This document shows, piece after piece, positions 1 to 11,800 of a DNA stretch of 60,000 bases. Source of the DNA: Membranipora membranacea (lineage: Eukaryota; Bryozoa; Gymnolaemata; Cheilostomatida; Membraniporidae); assembly GCA_914767715.1 (NCBI GenBank), contig OU612075.1, forward strand, positions 14,448,001 to 14,508,000. The letters run 5' to 3'. The notes below the pieces were generated by a model. It was not told the origin of the DNA, did no database searches, and was given only the letters and a program-made list of their open reading frames with translations. The position numbers and the translations under genes were made by a program. Position 1 is the first letter of the stretch. Each line of letters opens with the position of its first letter.

Positions 1-1142
1 AATTATGTCTAGACAGTAGGCATTTCGGCATTGAGAATGACCTAACCTTATATGGAGACTATATACTGCAATGTTATAGCGAGTCATTGGATTTCCAAAA
101 TCCCGATCGATGGGCAGATCTGAGCTTGAACATCTGCTCTTCACTAGTACAATACGAGTAGGGTGGCTTTGTTCAAGCCCTTCAAAACCTCTTGAAGCAC
201 TGCTCTCGGAGAGATTAATGCAATAAATTGCTGAAAATTGGGAATTCCAAACCCACTACGACTACATAAAATAAGACGGCATAGTAAGTGGGTTTTGCTC
301 AAAGCACAATTTGCTCATCGTTCCGCTCAGTTATAGCTAGACAAATTTCCAAAGGAAAAATATGAAGGGAAACTGCAGCGGTTTGCGGTTTTTATAGATT
401 ACTTTATGCCGCAATTCTGTGCTATTTTCACAGCGTCGAGAGAAAAAACTGTCAGCATAACATTACTGATGAGCTGATTTCATGTTCGACTCCCCAGAAG
501 TCCCTCATAAGAACAACACTCACCTAGATTCAAGTTTTTGAATATGTCAATGTCGATGTTTGTAAATTTGTTTCGATAATTCTGTCGTTTGCACAGTGGA
601 CATGTCAGTATGGACTCTGTGCTCGCCGCTGCAGAGAATCCATCACCATCAGATACTATCCCACTTTTAGAGCTGCTCACTCCACGGTAACATGTCTGAA
701 TAAGAGAGAGAATGTTGCCTTGCAAACATCATAGCGTAGAACGTGTAAGCTTATTAGCGGCTCTTCTAGTCTGAAGGATAATGCAGTGTAGGGTATCAAA
801 ATCAAACATCCAACAATATATACCTTGCCAGGGAACAAATTTGTCACAATCAAGGCAAGAAAAAGATTTGGTTTTTAAGAACTTTTCTTCATCGATGAAC
901 AACTGTACACCAACCTATAATAAGGCTAACTATCCTATTCACGGCATTGGGAGAAATGGAATGGAGAATGTAGATTACTCTAAGTTATCTCCACTTCACC
1001 CAACTACACTCTGTGTACTAACCTCACAGATGATGTCCCCACAGGGACAGTATACTGGCTCTGTTGTATTTTCTCTACACAGAGCACAAGTAAATAAGTC
1101 TCTAAATGTGAGATTATTACCTAGACTGTCAATCCCAGCCAT
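1..1142 (-). CDS. RING-finger protein, N-terminal exons (partial, runs off left edge)
   Basis: Minus-strand gene. Exon 1 (1142-1023) starts at an ATG in a good context (AAAATGG) and gives 40 residues with CALC, then PCGDIIC; its donor is GTTAGT. Exon 2 (695-524) follows a TTATTCAG acceptor in phase 0 and gives ETCYRG and then CPLC, with a GTGAGT donor. Together this reads as C-x2-C-x11-C-x-D-x2-C-x2-C-...-C-x2-C, the layout of a RING zinc finger of the TRIM/E3-ligase type, with Asp where His is usual. A phase-compatible open stretch at 230-1 after an ATTTTCAG acceptor could be exon 3 but is not recognisable. By family the protein would be an E3 ubiquitin ligase or scaffold; the substrate is unknown. 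A plus-strand ORF over exon 1 is its shadow. Confidence 0.62.
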
Positions 1143-2270
1143 TTTTAGTTATGTCAGACTGAGAACGATGTGTTAGCAATGTGATTGACACAGCTTAGGC
1201 GTAATGTTTGGGTGTGCTTGTCCTTGAAGCTGAATGAAACACTTCGTCTCAACAATCTTATTTTGACATCAACAAGAGGCTGATAACTTTGCACTGCACA
1301 ATTCTAGTATATTGAGGTGGTATATTTAGAAATTTTGACATTCGTTTCATATGGGTTCATTGGCAAAAATGGAATTCCCAATTATAAATTATATAGACAA
1401 GTTTTTTATAATACACTTTAAATTTCGGGGACGTATCAACGTGCCAATGACATTTGGGCAAGGGCTTAGAAAAAAGTAAGCAATGGCGCAAAGGGTGAAA
1501 AGTATTCTGTTTTATGCCTAAATATTTTACCAGTAGCTGTTATTTCATGGTTTTGGTGTATATTTATTGTGCAACACTAGAACACTGGTAGCTAGTTATA
1601 AAAAACCCGTCCTATTTATGGTCATACTGCTGCCTGCTAAGTGCTAACTTGATTTTTAAGGTATTCATGTTATAAAAACCTAATTCCCAATAACTAAGCC
1701 ATTCATAGAACGCCGAAGAGCAAACAGGGCAAAAATGGGTAGACACTGATCATGATAACTTAACACGTTAACATACTTTTTTTGATACTATTTTTATTCT
1801 TGTAGTCATAATAAATCTTATCATAAATACATAATGTTTTAGTACTGAATATGATAGTTGAAATATCCTTGAATTTGAAAATTTCAACTGATTAAAAATT
1901 GGGTGAATACTGGGATGATATGCTTTTACATAGCGCTGCACTGACGCATCACAAACCGCAACCAAGTCGTCACATTCTGAAGGAAAAAGTAAAATGGAAT
2001 TGATTGGGGAGATAATAAAGTAAAGACTGGTAAAGAAAAACTGTGAATATTCAAATTTATGTCATGTGTAATGTCTGTTGCTTAGTGCAATTAACTATTT
2101 CTGGGTTTCCCCATTTTTATCTGAATGATGATGACAGCTTAGGAAATTTCAAGCCTCACGTTAATTCGATCAAACAACAGATTGACATATAATCACAGTG
2201 TAAGGATATATCCTTACTCTGTGATATAATTGCCAAATGTATATAGCATGACTCACCGGATTTCTTCAGG
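1143..2270. other. Intergenic region between divergent genes
   Basis: AT-rich spacer between the minus-strand RING gene and the plus-strand gene with a TATA box. It should hold the RING gene promoter, but I see no clear TATA box for that strand. The only ordered structure is the palindrome at 2193-2224. Confidence 0.6.
2193..2224. promoter_or_regulatory. 32-bp near-perfect palindrome upstream of TATA box
   Basis: TCACAG, then TGTAAGGATATATCCTTAC, then TCTGTGA forms a dyad with one mismatched pair, centred at about 2208 and 52 bp upstream of the TATA box. It could be a dimeric factor site or a relic of a tiny foldback element. The role is inferred from position only. Confidence 0.4.
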
Positions 2271-2275
2271 CTCGG

Positions 2276-2285
2276 TATATAAAAG
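2276..2285 (+). promoter_or_regulatory. TATA box
   Basis: TATATAAAAG is a canonical TATA box. It predicts transcription start near 2305, leaving a short 5' leader of about 65 nt before the coding start at 2371. Confidence 0.65.
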
Positions 2286-2359
2286 CTGTGCTTTTGTTGA
2301 TGTCTCATTTTGCTTGCGTTGCTACAAGTCAACAGACTCTCAAAGTGTATAAAAATTTT

Positions 2360-2401
2360 ATGATTTGGAGATGGTCAACAATACGATGCCAGGTGCAGTA
2401 A
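2360..2401 (+). promoter_or_regulatory. Upstream ORF overlapping the main start
   Basis: The first ATG after the predicted transcription start opens a 13-codon frame ending TAA at 2401, overlapping the main start at 2371 in another frame. If transcribed it would reduce initiation at 2371 or require leaky scanning. Confidence 0.4.
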
Positions 2402-5400
2402 ACGAGAGATTTGATGCTGTTCATGCACAAAAAACTGCCATCGGACAACAAAGAGCAATAAGGAAGTCTCCTCAGCATCAACCATCAGTGGCTACAATAA
2501 CTCCATATGCTTATTCTACTGCTATGGGACAGCCTCTCGTTACAGAAGGTAACATGAACTCTCAAATGTATGCAAACACTCTCTGGAATCAATGGCAAAC
2601 TACGCAGTGCATCCCGAACATTTCTACAGCATTTGGTATGTCACCGCAATCTAACAATCATCATTTCTGCACACCACCTGGACAGTCAGGATGGGTTCAA
2701 CACCACCCTACGATGCCCGGACTCCCACCAACTATAAGCAGCCCAAATACAGATAGGTACCAGCAGCAGAGTCTAGTGGATAATACAGGTTGGATTGGAT
2801 CTCACCAGATTACTCGAAGTATGCCTATGGACTGCTCCAGACCTTCATTATGCTTGGACGTAAGACTTGATCATTTTTAAATGTCAATTTAATATACTTA
2901 ATCTATTGTGCTGGAGTGTTTATTTACTGCGCTGAAGTTGGGCCTTACTTGGTATTTCCTATATGCTGCTATATGCGTGCTATCGCTGCAGCATTCTATT
3001 GTCTGTAAACAAACCCATTATATTTGGTTTCATATATTGATATGATTGTAATTCATAACAACTATGCTGTCGTTATCATATATTTTATTGGGCTTATTGA
3101 TTCAGGGGTATGTGTAAATATTCATAGCCTTAGAAATTTTAAAGGTTCAGGGAGACAACTCATGATGAGAAGTGCCAGCATCTAAACATAAAAAATACCA
3201 TGTTTTTCATTCTGCATAGGAACTAAAATAAATCTACAAAGTTGTCTTTGTGCGTACTGCATTTGAATCACTTATCTGGTTATTTCTGCAGCAAACTACC
3301 GTTATGTTCAGAAATACTATGACATAAAAACTCAGCCAAGTAGGCTCCTGTATTCTAATGTTTACTTTACTTCACATAAGCTGGAATCTGTGGGTTTTTC
3401 CTAGCTGTGTTATATTTGCTATTAATTGACAATTAGCTTGAAAGCTAAGTCACTAAGTGACCGAGTTACTTATTTACTAAGTTACTGAGTTACTAAGTTA
3501 CTAAGTTACTGAGTTACTAAGTTACTTAGTTGTTGAGATTCTAAATCAGAAAGTTGATAAGCTACATTGGTGTAAAAATTGTGGTTGCTCTGAATTCACT
3601 AGAAAAGGCTATTTTAAATGTTTGAAACGTTTACAAATTTTGCTTTTATTGTTTCACATACTCTGAGAGATAGATACTCCCGTAGAAACTCATTCTAACA
3701 CAATCGATCACATTACTTGGGTTGTATAAAAATTCTGGAAATCTCTTTTGTTCCTGAAAATAAGCAGGAGGAGAACGTGCCTACCCACTCATGAATAAAT
3801 GGTACTTGCATTCAAGAATTATTTCTGGCGATCAACAGTTTAATCAAGGAGTAACACCATCATCGTTGCATCATCTACCCTGAGCTCATATTGTCAACAG
3901 CGCCTGTGTACTGATGAGAAACATGTGGGTACGAAATTCTATCAAGAATAAATTATGTATGTTGGCTGTTGCATAAAGAGAAAAGGTAACTGCAAAAGAA
4001 GGCAACTCCAATTAAATAAAATATGGGCCAGGGAACCGTCTCAGTCAATCAAGCTCAATATATACACAAGCTTTCAAATTATTTGACTGCATCTGTTTTT
4101 TTTTCAGCAGATGAGCGACCGTACAACATCACTACCCGATCACATATCATTTTCTAAGACCAGACCCGTTACAGCTCCGAGTAAACCTGATACAGAACAA
4201 CAGATCGGCAGCAGTGATGATAGCGACAGCGACTCAGACGATCTATCTCATCCTAATAAATTCCCTGTTCAAATCGAGTCCCACAAAAGCAAACTATGCA
4301 ACTACCAACGGCAACTAAACAGGTACATCTCTCCCAGAACGCTCATACTTAGTAAAATAATAATTGCCTATTGTCATATTTATGAGACATGGAATCCAAT
4401 TTTTGTTTGAGTAGTTTTCTAATAACATTATCCAACTCATAGAGCTGATGAAGAATTAATTATGAATCATCATTGTTTATAATTTCATCTCAGCTGCACG
4501 ATGTTTCAATTCAATGTCAGCAGATATATTGCATTGCAGTATGAATCAATTTATGGAAATGGAATTCAGTCGAGTGTGGTCCAAGGTTGGCTTCAATTCC
4601 AGCAAGAAAAATAGCAAATTCATCGCAATAACCAAAAGTTATCATGCTGGCAGCAAAGTTATTTGGAATAAGAACATTGATGTTTGATGTTTGATGTTTG
4701 TTTATTTAGACATTTCCGGTATCACTCCTAAAAAGGTTGACAAAATTGAAATGTTTACATAAAAATTGATGGAAAAATATTGCACTAGTTGAAAAATCTC
4801 ATATAAAATTCAAAAAAGCTGTTCTGCCGTTTTACAGTGCGGCATTTGCTGGGTCGGTATTTGTCGATTACTGCTTTACGGGCGGATTTTCTTTGAGTGT
4901 TAGGTCTGATTCTATTGTTCAGCGGATGGGTATTATTGGTTGAAATTTTTAAAAAGTGTTCGCTGCATAGAGACATTGAACGTTTATTAATTTTTACAGG
5001 TCAGGTGAGAAAATAAAACAGAGAACTTTCAACACCTATGACTCAGCAACAGGTCAACCGGTTGCTAGCGTGCAGCAAATTAAATATTATCAGAAAGATA
5101 TGGCAAGGTAAGCCTAAGCCTGTTTATAATAGATGTTTGCAGTCAATCGCTCACTTCCTCCAGCATCTGGTGACACGAGTTGCTTATAACTGAACTTTGG
5201 ACCTTCTTTGTATCAATGTTGAGCAATTTGTCAGAGTTCATACACTTCAATGTTATTGAACGCGTTCACCTCTCCTGCCAACTACCATAAGTTAAGGTTG
5301 CTGGTCATTCCAAAATAATATTTGCGGTGGGTGCATTGCCTCCTAGTGACTGTCAAATTGAGTCATCTTTAATAAGCATACTTAGGACTTTGATCAGAAT

Positions 5401-6018
5401 TAAGTGGAATTTCCAAATCACGCCTAACCATTAATTGCCTTCCTCATATGCACGTGGTGATCTCTATCTTTCGATTAGTGGTGTGATAATCTTTGAATAG
5501 GTCCAAACAACACGAGCTTGGACTTTGTACTTCCTGCAGTATTGCAAATATTTCGACAGCGTAGTTAAAAATATAACTCCAAAATTAAAATTATGTTCAA
5601 GGAGTACAAATAATCAGCTCGAGGAATGTTTGAGTGGTCGTTAATTGTGTATGTGATCACATGTACAACTAATAATATTCCTAGTATGATAGGGATGAGG
5701 GATGGGGTGAAAATTTATCAAATAAATCTCTCAAGACAAGACAAGACTCTCCAGTGATGATTCCCAATGGTCTGTCTAGTCTACTAATTCTATGAAGAAA
5801 CTATATTTCTTAAACTTTTGTTCACTGCCGATTGTAGAGTGTGTCGTTGTGGAAACTACCCGAGTATGGATGGAGCCCTCACTCACGGCAGATCTAATGA
5901 TTGTGATGGTTATGAGATCCATTATAACCAGAAGTGCAGATGGAAAGCTTATGATGACTATAAGACAGGAAAACGTGTCCTCATCCGTCTGTGTAAATGT
6001 TATAAGCCTATGATTTAA
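2371..6018 (+). CDS. Unrecognised N/Q/P/S-rich protein with Cys-rich C-terminus (4 exons)
   Basis: Exons 2371-2859, 4108-4322, 5000-5107 and 5838-6018 join in consistent phases (0, 2, 2) to 330 residues. Exon 1 encodes a low-complexity N/Q/P/S/M-rich half, typical of disordered or transactivating regions. Exon 2 carries an acidic DDSDSDSDD run. Exon 4 encodes a compact C-terminus with paired cysteines (CRC near its start, CKC near the end, two single Cys between) and many basic and aromatic residues, suggesting a small metal-binding or DNA-binding fold. No signal peptide or membrane segment is seen. The acceptor of exon 2 is CAGCAG, so one Gln may be optional. A TATA box lies 90 bp upstream and AATAAA at 6597. 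I do not recognise the family; transcription regulator is only a guess. Confidence 0.6.
3474..3530. repeat. Octamer tandem repeat in intron 1
   Basis: About six copies of GTTACTRA in tandem (clearest at 3481-3528), with degenerate copies just upstream. Confidence 0.75.
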
Positions 6019-6596
6019 CTTAGTAAGGAAGGGGGTTAAATGTTAGTCGACACAACCGTTTGGTTGGCGGTGTGGTAAAACATGAATTAAATGAGTTGTG
6101 TTCTCTTTAGAGAATATGAACACAACTATAAATTATATATTAGTTATTTTCTGATTGATTTTATTTGTGTCTAATACTCAATGTCACAAAAAAATAGTTC
6201 GGTTATCAAACATTACATTATCCACAGTGTAAGATTTATCAAAAACCAGTTTAATCTTGTATATAGGTAGCAGTAACATTGTAGGGGGTCAGATTAGAGG
6301 TATGAGGCAACTTTCCTATGCGTCACTGTTGGGTCATAGTACAAACAAATATTACTATGTGTATTTGCATTACGTCATTATTATTCCTGTTTGTTTTATT
6401 CCTCAGTATCACAAAATCTATTCTGCTAAAGGATTTATGCATTGTTTGAAAGAATTATAGTATAGCTTTGTTCTCCCAATTAGTTTCTACATTTCATAGG
6501 CATTGTGTTTGGGTGTCCTTTATATTTCAATTTTTGATGTACATATCTGGCTTGAATACATCTATTTATTTTACTTATTATTTCAACAGATGACTC

Positions 6597-6602
6597 AATA
6601 AA
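6597..6602 (+). terminator. Candidate polyadenylation signal
   Basis: AATAAA about 580 bp after the stop codon at 6018; the next such hexamer is near 6655. It is the most likely 3' end of the 2371-6018 gene. Confidence 0.35.
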
Positions 6603-7274
6603 CTGCTATTAAAATGGCATACTGTGTTATGAAGGTAACATTATCAGTTGCTGTTTAATAAACAGGCTATTTTCACTTTTTGTTGATTGTGTTGGTAAGC
6701 TAAAACTATGCATGGATAACTGGATACTTTTGCTCAAACTGGGTTGAGACTGATCGTACGGAGTATCGTTCAATGATTTATTTATTTTCTCTGAGAATGC
6801 CCAACCACTTAGCAGTTGTGTTCTAGAATTTTATGTTGGTTTTGAAGACTAAAACATAAGATTGATATAGCTCGCAGCGCTATGAGCATGAAAATTGCAC
6901 CCACCAGTAAATTCACCACTTTGAGACAGAACCACCTAGAGGTATAACACATTTTTATGAATGGTTCAAATAGATTTGAATAAAATATTGTTGTGGGTTT
7001 AGCATAGACCTACTAACCTAATTACCTACCTAATTATTAGTAGGTCTATGGGGTTTAGTAATTTAGTTTAGCTTTTATTTATATGAATTCAGTAGAGTTC
7101 AACTAACTGTTCTATATGATGTAGTTACGCATTTGCAACAGTGGCTTAGTAAATCAATCTGTTATTCTACAAGTTATTAGCAAAACCGTCTCAAATATTT
7201 CATACATCTAACCATTCTCCCTGATCTAACATAATTATTGATAATAAGCACATGGTTCACCATGTAATGTGTGG
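6603..7274. other. Intergenic stretch, nothing recognised
   Basis: AT-rich with many stops in all frames. A small inverted repeat near 7003-7050 contains TAGACCTACTAA and its complement. No exon or transposon motif seen. Confidence 0.5.
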
Positions 7275-7565
7275 TCAATTGTTCAAACTTTGTATCACGT
7301 CAAGAAAAAAATGAAAAGGTTTTTGGCTGGGTTGTTTTCGGCAGTTGAAGCATACTGTTGGAAAATAGTATCTGGTAAATAATTCCATTGTTTGGCCAAC
7401 TGCTTTTTGTATAAATAATGACTGTTGTTGAATGAGGCTTTTCTGCATGCCAATGCTCGAGGTAAACCTGCCTGGCATAATTGGGGCCACTTTAGCCCTT
7501 ACCCTACCCGTACCGTACCATAGATAACTCAATGACCCGTTCCCGCTCTTTTGCACAGTATGCAC
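7275..7565 (-). mobile_element. LINE reverse-transcriptase C-terminal remnant
   Basis: On the minus strand one frame reads KQLAKQWNYLPDTIFQQ, resembling the WN-x-LP motif near the end of CR1/jockey-type ORF2 proteins, followed by a basic tail and stop. Another frame stays open for 96 codons over the same stretch, suggesting frameshift decay. The motif is short, so the call is tentative. Confidence 0.38.
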
Positions 7566-8338
7566 TATTAAATTATGTATTCTTCATTGTTTTGAATGAG
7601 AGTTGTGCACACATGAAAATATCATTGCTCTCAGTCTATTGTTGATAATATAGTATGACAGAAACTCATGCTAAAATTTAGGTGTGACCTAGAAAAGTGT
7701 AAACACAAGAGTTGAGGAGTGATAAAGTTGGAGAAGAAACCGGTTTCTTGGGAAGTGATACAAAGACAAGGTATTTAACCACATTCCGACCTTGAATTTG
7801 TATCAAATAGAATGCTGATTACTTGCTGCTGGCTTTTGTAGCCAAAGGTCCCTAGTTGCAAATGACCTTCTCTAGTGAACAGTTGTTTTCAGCACCACCA
7901 TCATTCATCATCAAGTTCAAGTTGTTGAGTGACTAACTTTACTAACTACCTACTATCAGTCTCAACCTCCTTGGTCTATCCATGTGAACATTCACTCTGA
8001 CCATGGAGTATAGCTCTTTGATCTGAGTTAGCTCAAGGAGTCTCTCTGACTAAAATCTAAGGTCACTCCCACAGTGGATTACTCCCTGCTAACGCTCCAG
8101 AAAGAAATGACAACTTCAATGATTTGCCTCAGATATTCTTCCTGCTCTGGTGTTGCTGAGTAATCACTACACTTGTGACTTCCCATTGAACAGCAGACAT
8201 CCCCCTCGTCACTTGGCTGGCATTGGGCAGAATTGGAACCAGGACACGGGATACAATCCTGGGGAGGGGATAATTTCAACTACCCTAGAATGAGCAACGC
8301 AGCTTTGCAGCCAACTTCGTTCAGTTTCCTGTTTGTTG

Positions 8339-8408
8339 CATAAGGCCACGTGATGTAGCCCGAGTTTCCGCCCACCCCGGAAACTCGGCTAGATCACATG
8401 GCCTTATG
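8339..8408. mobile_element. 70-bp hairpin element with 8-bp target duplication
   Basis: CATAAGGCCACGTGAT...CCGAGTTTCCG and its near-perfect reverse complement form arms of about 32 bp around a loop of a few bases. The element is flanked by identical octamers GTTTGTTG at 8331-8338 and 8409-8416. Terminal inverted repeats plus an 8-bp duplication match a hAT-type insertion, although 70 bp is exceptionally short. Confidence 0.75.
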
Positions 8409-8815
8409 GTTTGTTGAGTTGTTTCAATTTGTTAAAACTGGTCACAGGCTGTTCACGGATATATGTTTTGATCGAACCTTCAAAATGGCTTAATCCAAGG
8501 AGTAACAGGGTTACTCCTTGCTTAATCTCTGGACAGGAGACTATCAGATTACTCGTCCAGCAGAATGCAACTGAAACACTTGAGCAACAGTCATCCAATG
8601 TATTGTTATTGGTGCTTTTGAAACAAGGAAAACAAGGTCACATTTTGAGGGATATTGTGATCTTCTGAGCTCAAGTTTAATCCAGAACAGACTTGACTAG
8701 TGACTGACTAGTTGATGGGACGGAAAAGAGAAATACAAATAGCAGTCCATGCACATTAATTCAATAATTTATCCCTGATTTATTTTTTCTCAGGTAGATA
8801 AAATAAGAAGGAGAG

Positions 8816-11800
8816 ATGGGTAACTCTGAGTCTGCAGTCATCGCCTCACAGGGCGGGGCCATACAGGGAAGGATTGATAAGGAGAAGAAGCGTGCTAAGA
8901 GACTTGGGTGCTGCTGCTGTTGGTGTCATGTGTCCGCTGTTGTAGCATTAATTATAGGAGTTGTGCTACTTGTATACTTTGCTGCTGCCATAGGGAAGAA
9001 TTACGCTAAACCAGACACCAAGGCTAGAGACGAGTAAGTCTATGCGCTAGTTGAATGGGTATAATGTGAAATTTGACAACTGTAATGGGGTCTAGCATTT
9101 AAGGTCTGCGGGTCAGGTTGAGCGATTGATGTCGGTATTCCAGAACACCGCAAACCCTAGATAAAAACTTTATACTTGCAAGTAACCTGGTAGCCTGAAA
9201 AAAATTTGTATCATAGGCTGAACTGTAGCAAGAAAACGTTTTTCCCAAACTACAAAGTTGGAGAACATGCATACAAGAGGGGTCTCTGTCATTTCAGAAC
9301 ACAAAACATTTTTGGTTCAACAACAGAGCACAAATTGCACATAGATTTCACTTATAACTCTACCAGCAGTTGAGGCTACTGGATAAGATGTTTGCTATAT
9401 TTCTGGTTATGATATGTGCTTGAAACTTGAATGGAAGCAAAACTCTGAGTACTGATTTTTATTTCAGGGGTCTGGCATTCACAGGAATAGCCTTTGTGTT
9501 ATTAGGAGTTGTTCTTTTACTTATTGGCATATTGTTCGCTGTTGGACTATACTTTGCATACAGAAGGCTCAATGGTAAATCTTCTTCCTCAAATGTAAGT
9601 AAACAGGTGCTGTACATAGCCACATAACATCATATCTTTCTATCAAACAGATCAGAATAAGTCTGGGTACACATTAAAGCATGAAGCCTGCCACGGCTGA
9701 ATCAGTGGCTGATCACTTACCAAGTCGGCAATTTTATTAATTATCTATTCTGGCAGTTATATCTCTCTAGTCTTGAGCTGGGGGTTTCTTTCATGACATG
9801 GTCATATTTCTACTCATTGTAAGAAAGCCTGTCATTAAATAAGCTACTTCTCTGTCTTACTCAGCCCCTCTCTGTCATGTATATCTTTGTTACAGAACTT
9901 TGTGCCTAAGAAGTATGCCAATGGTACAGCACCGTATCCTCAGCAAGACTGGGGTGAGATGCCCGACCCTAACGAGCCCGCAGCTACACCAGTACCTCAA
10001 CAGCAACAACCAGGGTGGGTAATCCCCAGTCTATCTGTGTTATCCTCATGTCTATCTGCGTAATGATGTGTTTAGATTTCTCATAGCATGAGATTTGTGA
10101 CCCGCCTGTAATGTAACAATTAACAAGCATATTTAAGAGTTAGATCAAGTATGATCCAATATTCCTGCATTTAGGGTTTGAGCCGCCGGCTCACCAGTAA
10201 AGCGAGAATGACTGAACTGCAGGCAAATTGGATCAAACTTGTTCTGATTGCGAGTATGGTCTATGTATTATATGCCAATGTTTACTATAATATAACCCCA
10301 GCATAACTTATCCTAGGATGTGAGCGGATATAAGTTTGATTGATTTGTGGGTTTAGATTCAACACTGAAACTAGGACTGATTAAGCATGGCATGACCTCT
10401 CTGTGTACGGCGAACTAATTATGCAAACTATTCCGTCTGATACACACAAAAAAGAGGGTCAGAATATTTGAAGCGTAACCAAAGGAACAGATCATATCGA
10501 TGTTAATCACGCCCACACATTACATTACTATAATGGATTTAGATATCATGAATCAACTAGGAGGTTTAAGTTTTACCTGCACTTATTATTTACAGAACTG
10601 ATGATTCAAAGGCTAATTTGATAACACCAGAGATACACTAATCATGAATTTCAGGTCTGGTCAATGTTATAAACAAAGGCTTGGTTATATGGCAATCATG
10701 AGTTGTCTCTCCTTGGCTAAGAATTAAAGAACAGCTTCCTAACAACCATCCCCTTAGACTACTGCAGTCGACCTTGTTGCTTGGGTTAACCTAGCTGTAA
10801 TTATAAATTGAGAAGAGAGATTAAAGTTCCTTGCGATGTATCTGCTACAAAGGAAATCACCTTAGCTTGATGGTTATTCAAGCTGACATGCACACATTAT
10901 CAGAAAAGCAATCATAGCTTGAATTGCACCCCATTATTAAATATCTTTTACTTCCTGACTCTGCGTTTTGGCAGCCTGCCACCATTTAAATATTAGCCGT
11001 TGGTCTACCTTATTAACTCAAGACTGTTCTGGATAAGCCATATTCACTTCTCATTTTTATAGGGGTTGCTAAACCTGCACATCTTTTAATTATCTGCTTC
11101 CTATGCATGCTAAATGGTGGTCAGGGCTCGTAACACTTAAACCTTTTTGTTGCATGTCATCAGTCTTATCAACAGAAAGTTTTGCAACTCTCTTAGGCAC
11201 TAAGCTCTAGAAACGTTACAGCAAAAGAAAAGCAAAACAATTTGCTTCAGACAGTGTTGATCAAGTCAAACAATGCCACTGGGGAAGGTGAATTAGCATA
11301 TTTCACATTCACAGCGATGGTTCTGCCGTTACTCCTTGATGGATCTGAACCAAAAGGTCATATATTTCCCGGTTGCTAAGTAATGAGCAATGATATAGTG
11401 TTAAGTCGAGTTCACTGGTTTACCATGGACAGTAAGACATCCATTCTAGATTAAATCAAGCGCTTAACGAAGAAAAACAGCATAAAAGATGTAGCCATGC
11501 ATGAATGTTTCTGTATTGCAAATTTCTATCTAATGAAACGGTGGCGGCAAAACACCCTGAGAAGAGCAAACTGTGCTACAGGCCAGCCTATGCATATCAC
11601 TTCAAATGTTAGAATAGCTACACTGGCTTGGTGATATTCAAACCTGCAGTAGAAATTTTGCTATCATAAATATTTTCTTGTTCATATTGCTTTCTTGTTC
11701 AGAATTGTCATACAGGTTAGGCTCCAACCGGTGCTATAACAATAGATGTATGTAGGCTCGTGTGCTATGAATGATATGGTTACATTACTATGCATGTCCA

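Noticed and set aside
781-1176. Plus-strand open frame of 131 codons
   Set aside because: It lies opposite the minus-strand RING exon, which has cysteine motifs, a strong start and a splice donor. The plus frame has no recognisable motif.
5792-6013. Alternative frame through the last exon of the 2371-6018 gene
   Set aside because: It does not fit the splice phase of the preceding exon, and its peptide lacks the ordered cysteines.
10015-10063. Read-through of exon 3 of the two-pass membrane gene to a TAA near 10063
   Set aside because: A donor exists at 10014 and two phase-matched downstream exons with a shared C-terminal end are more convincing; read-through remains a minor alternative.
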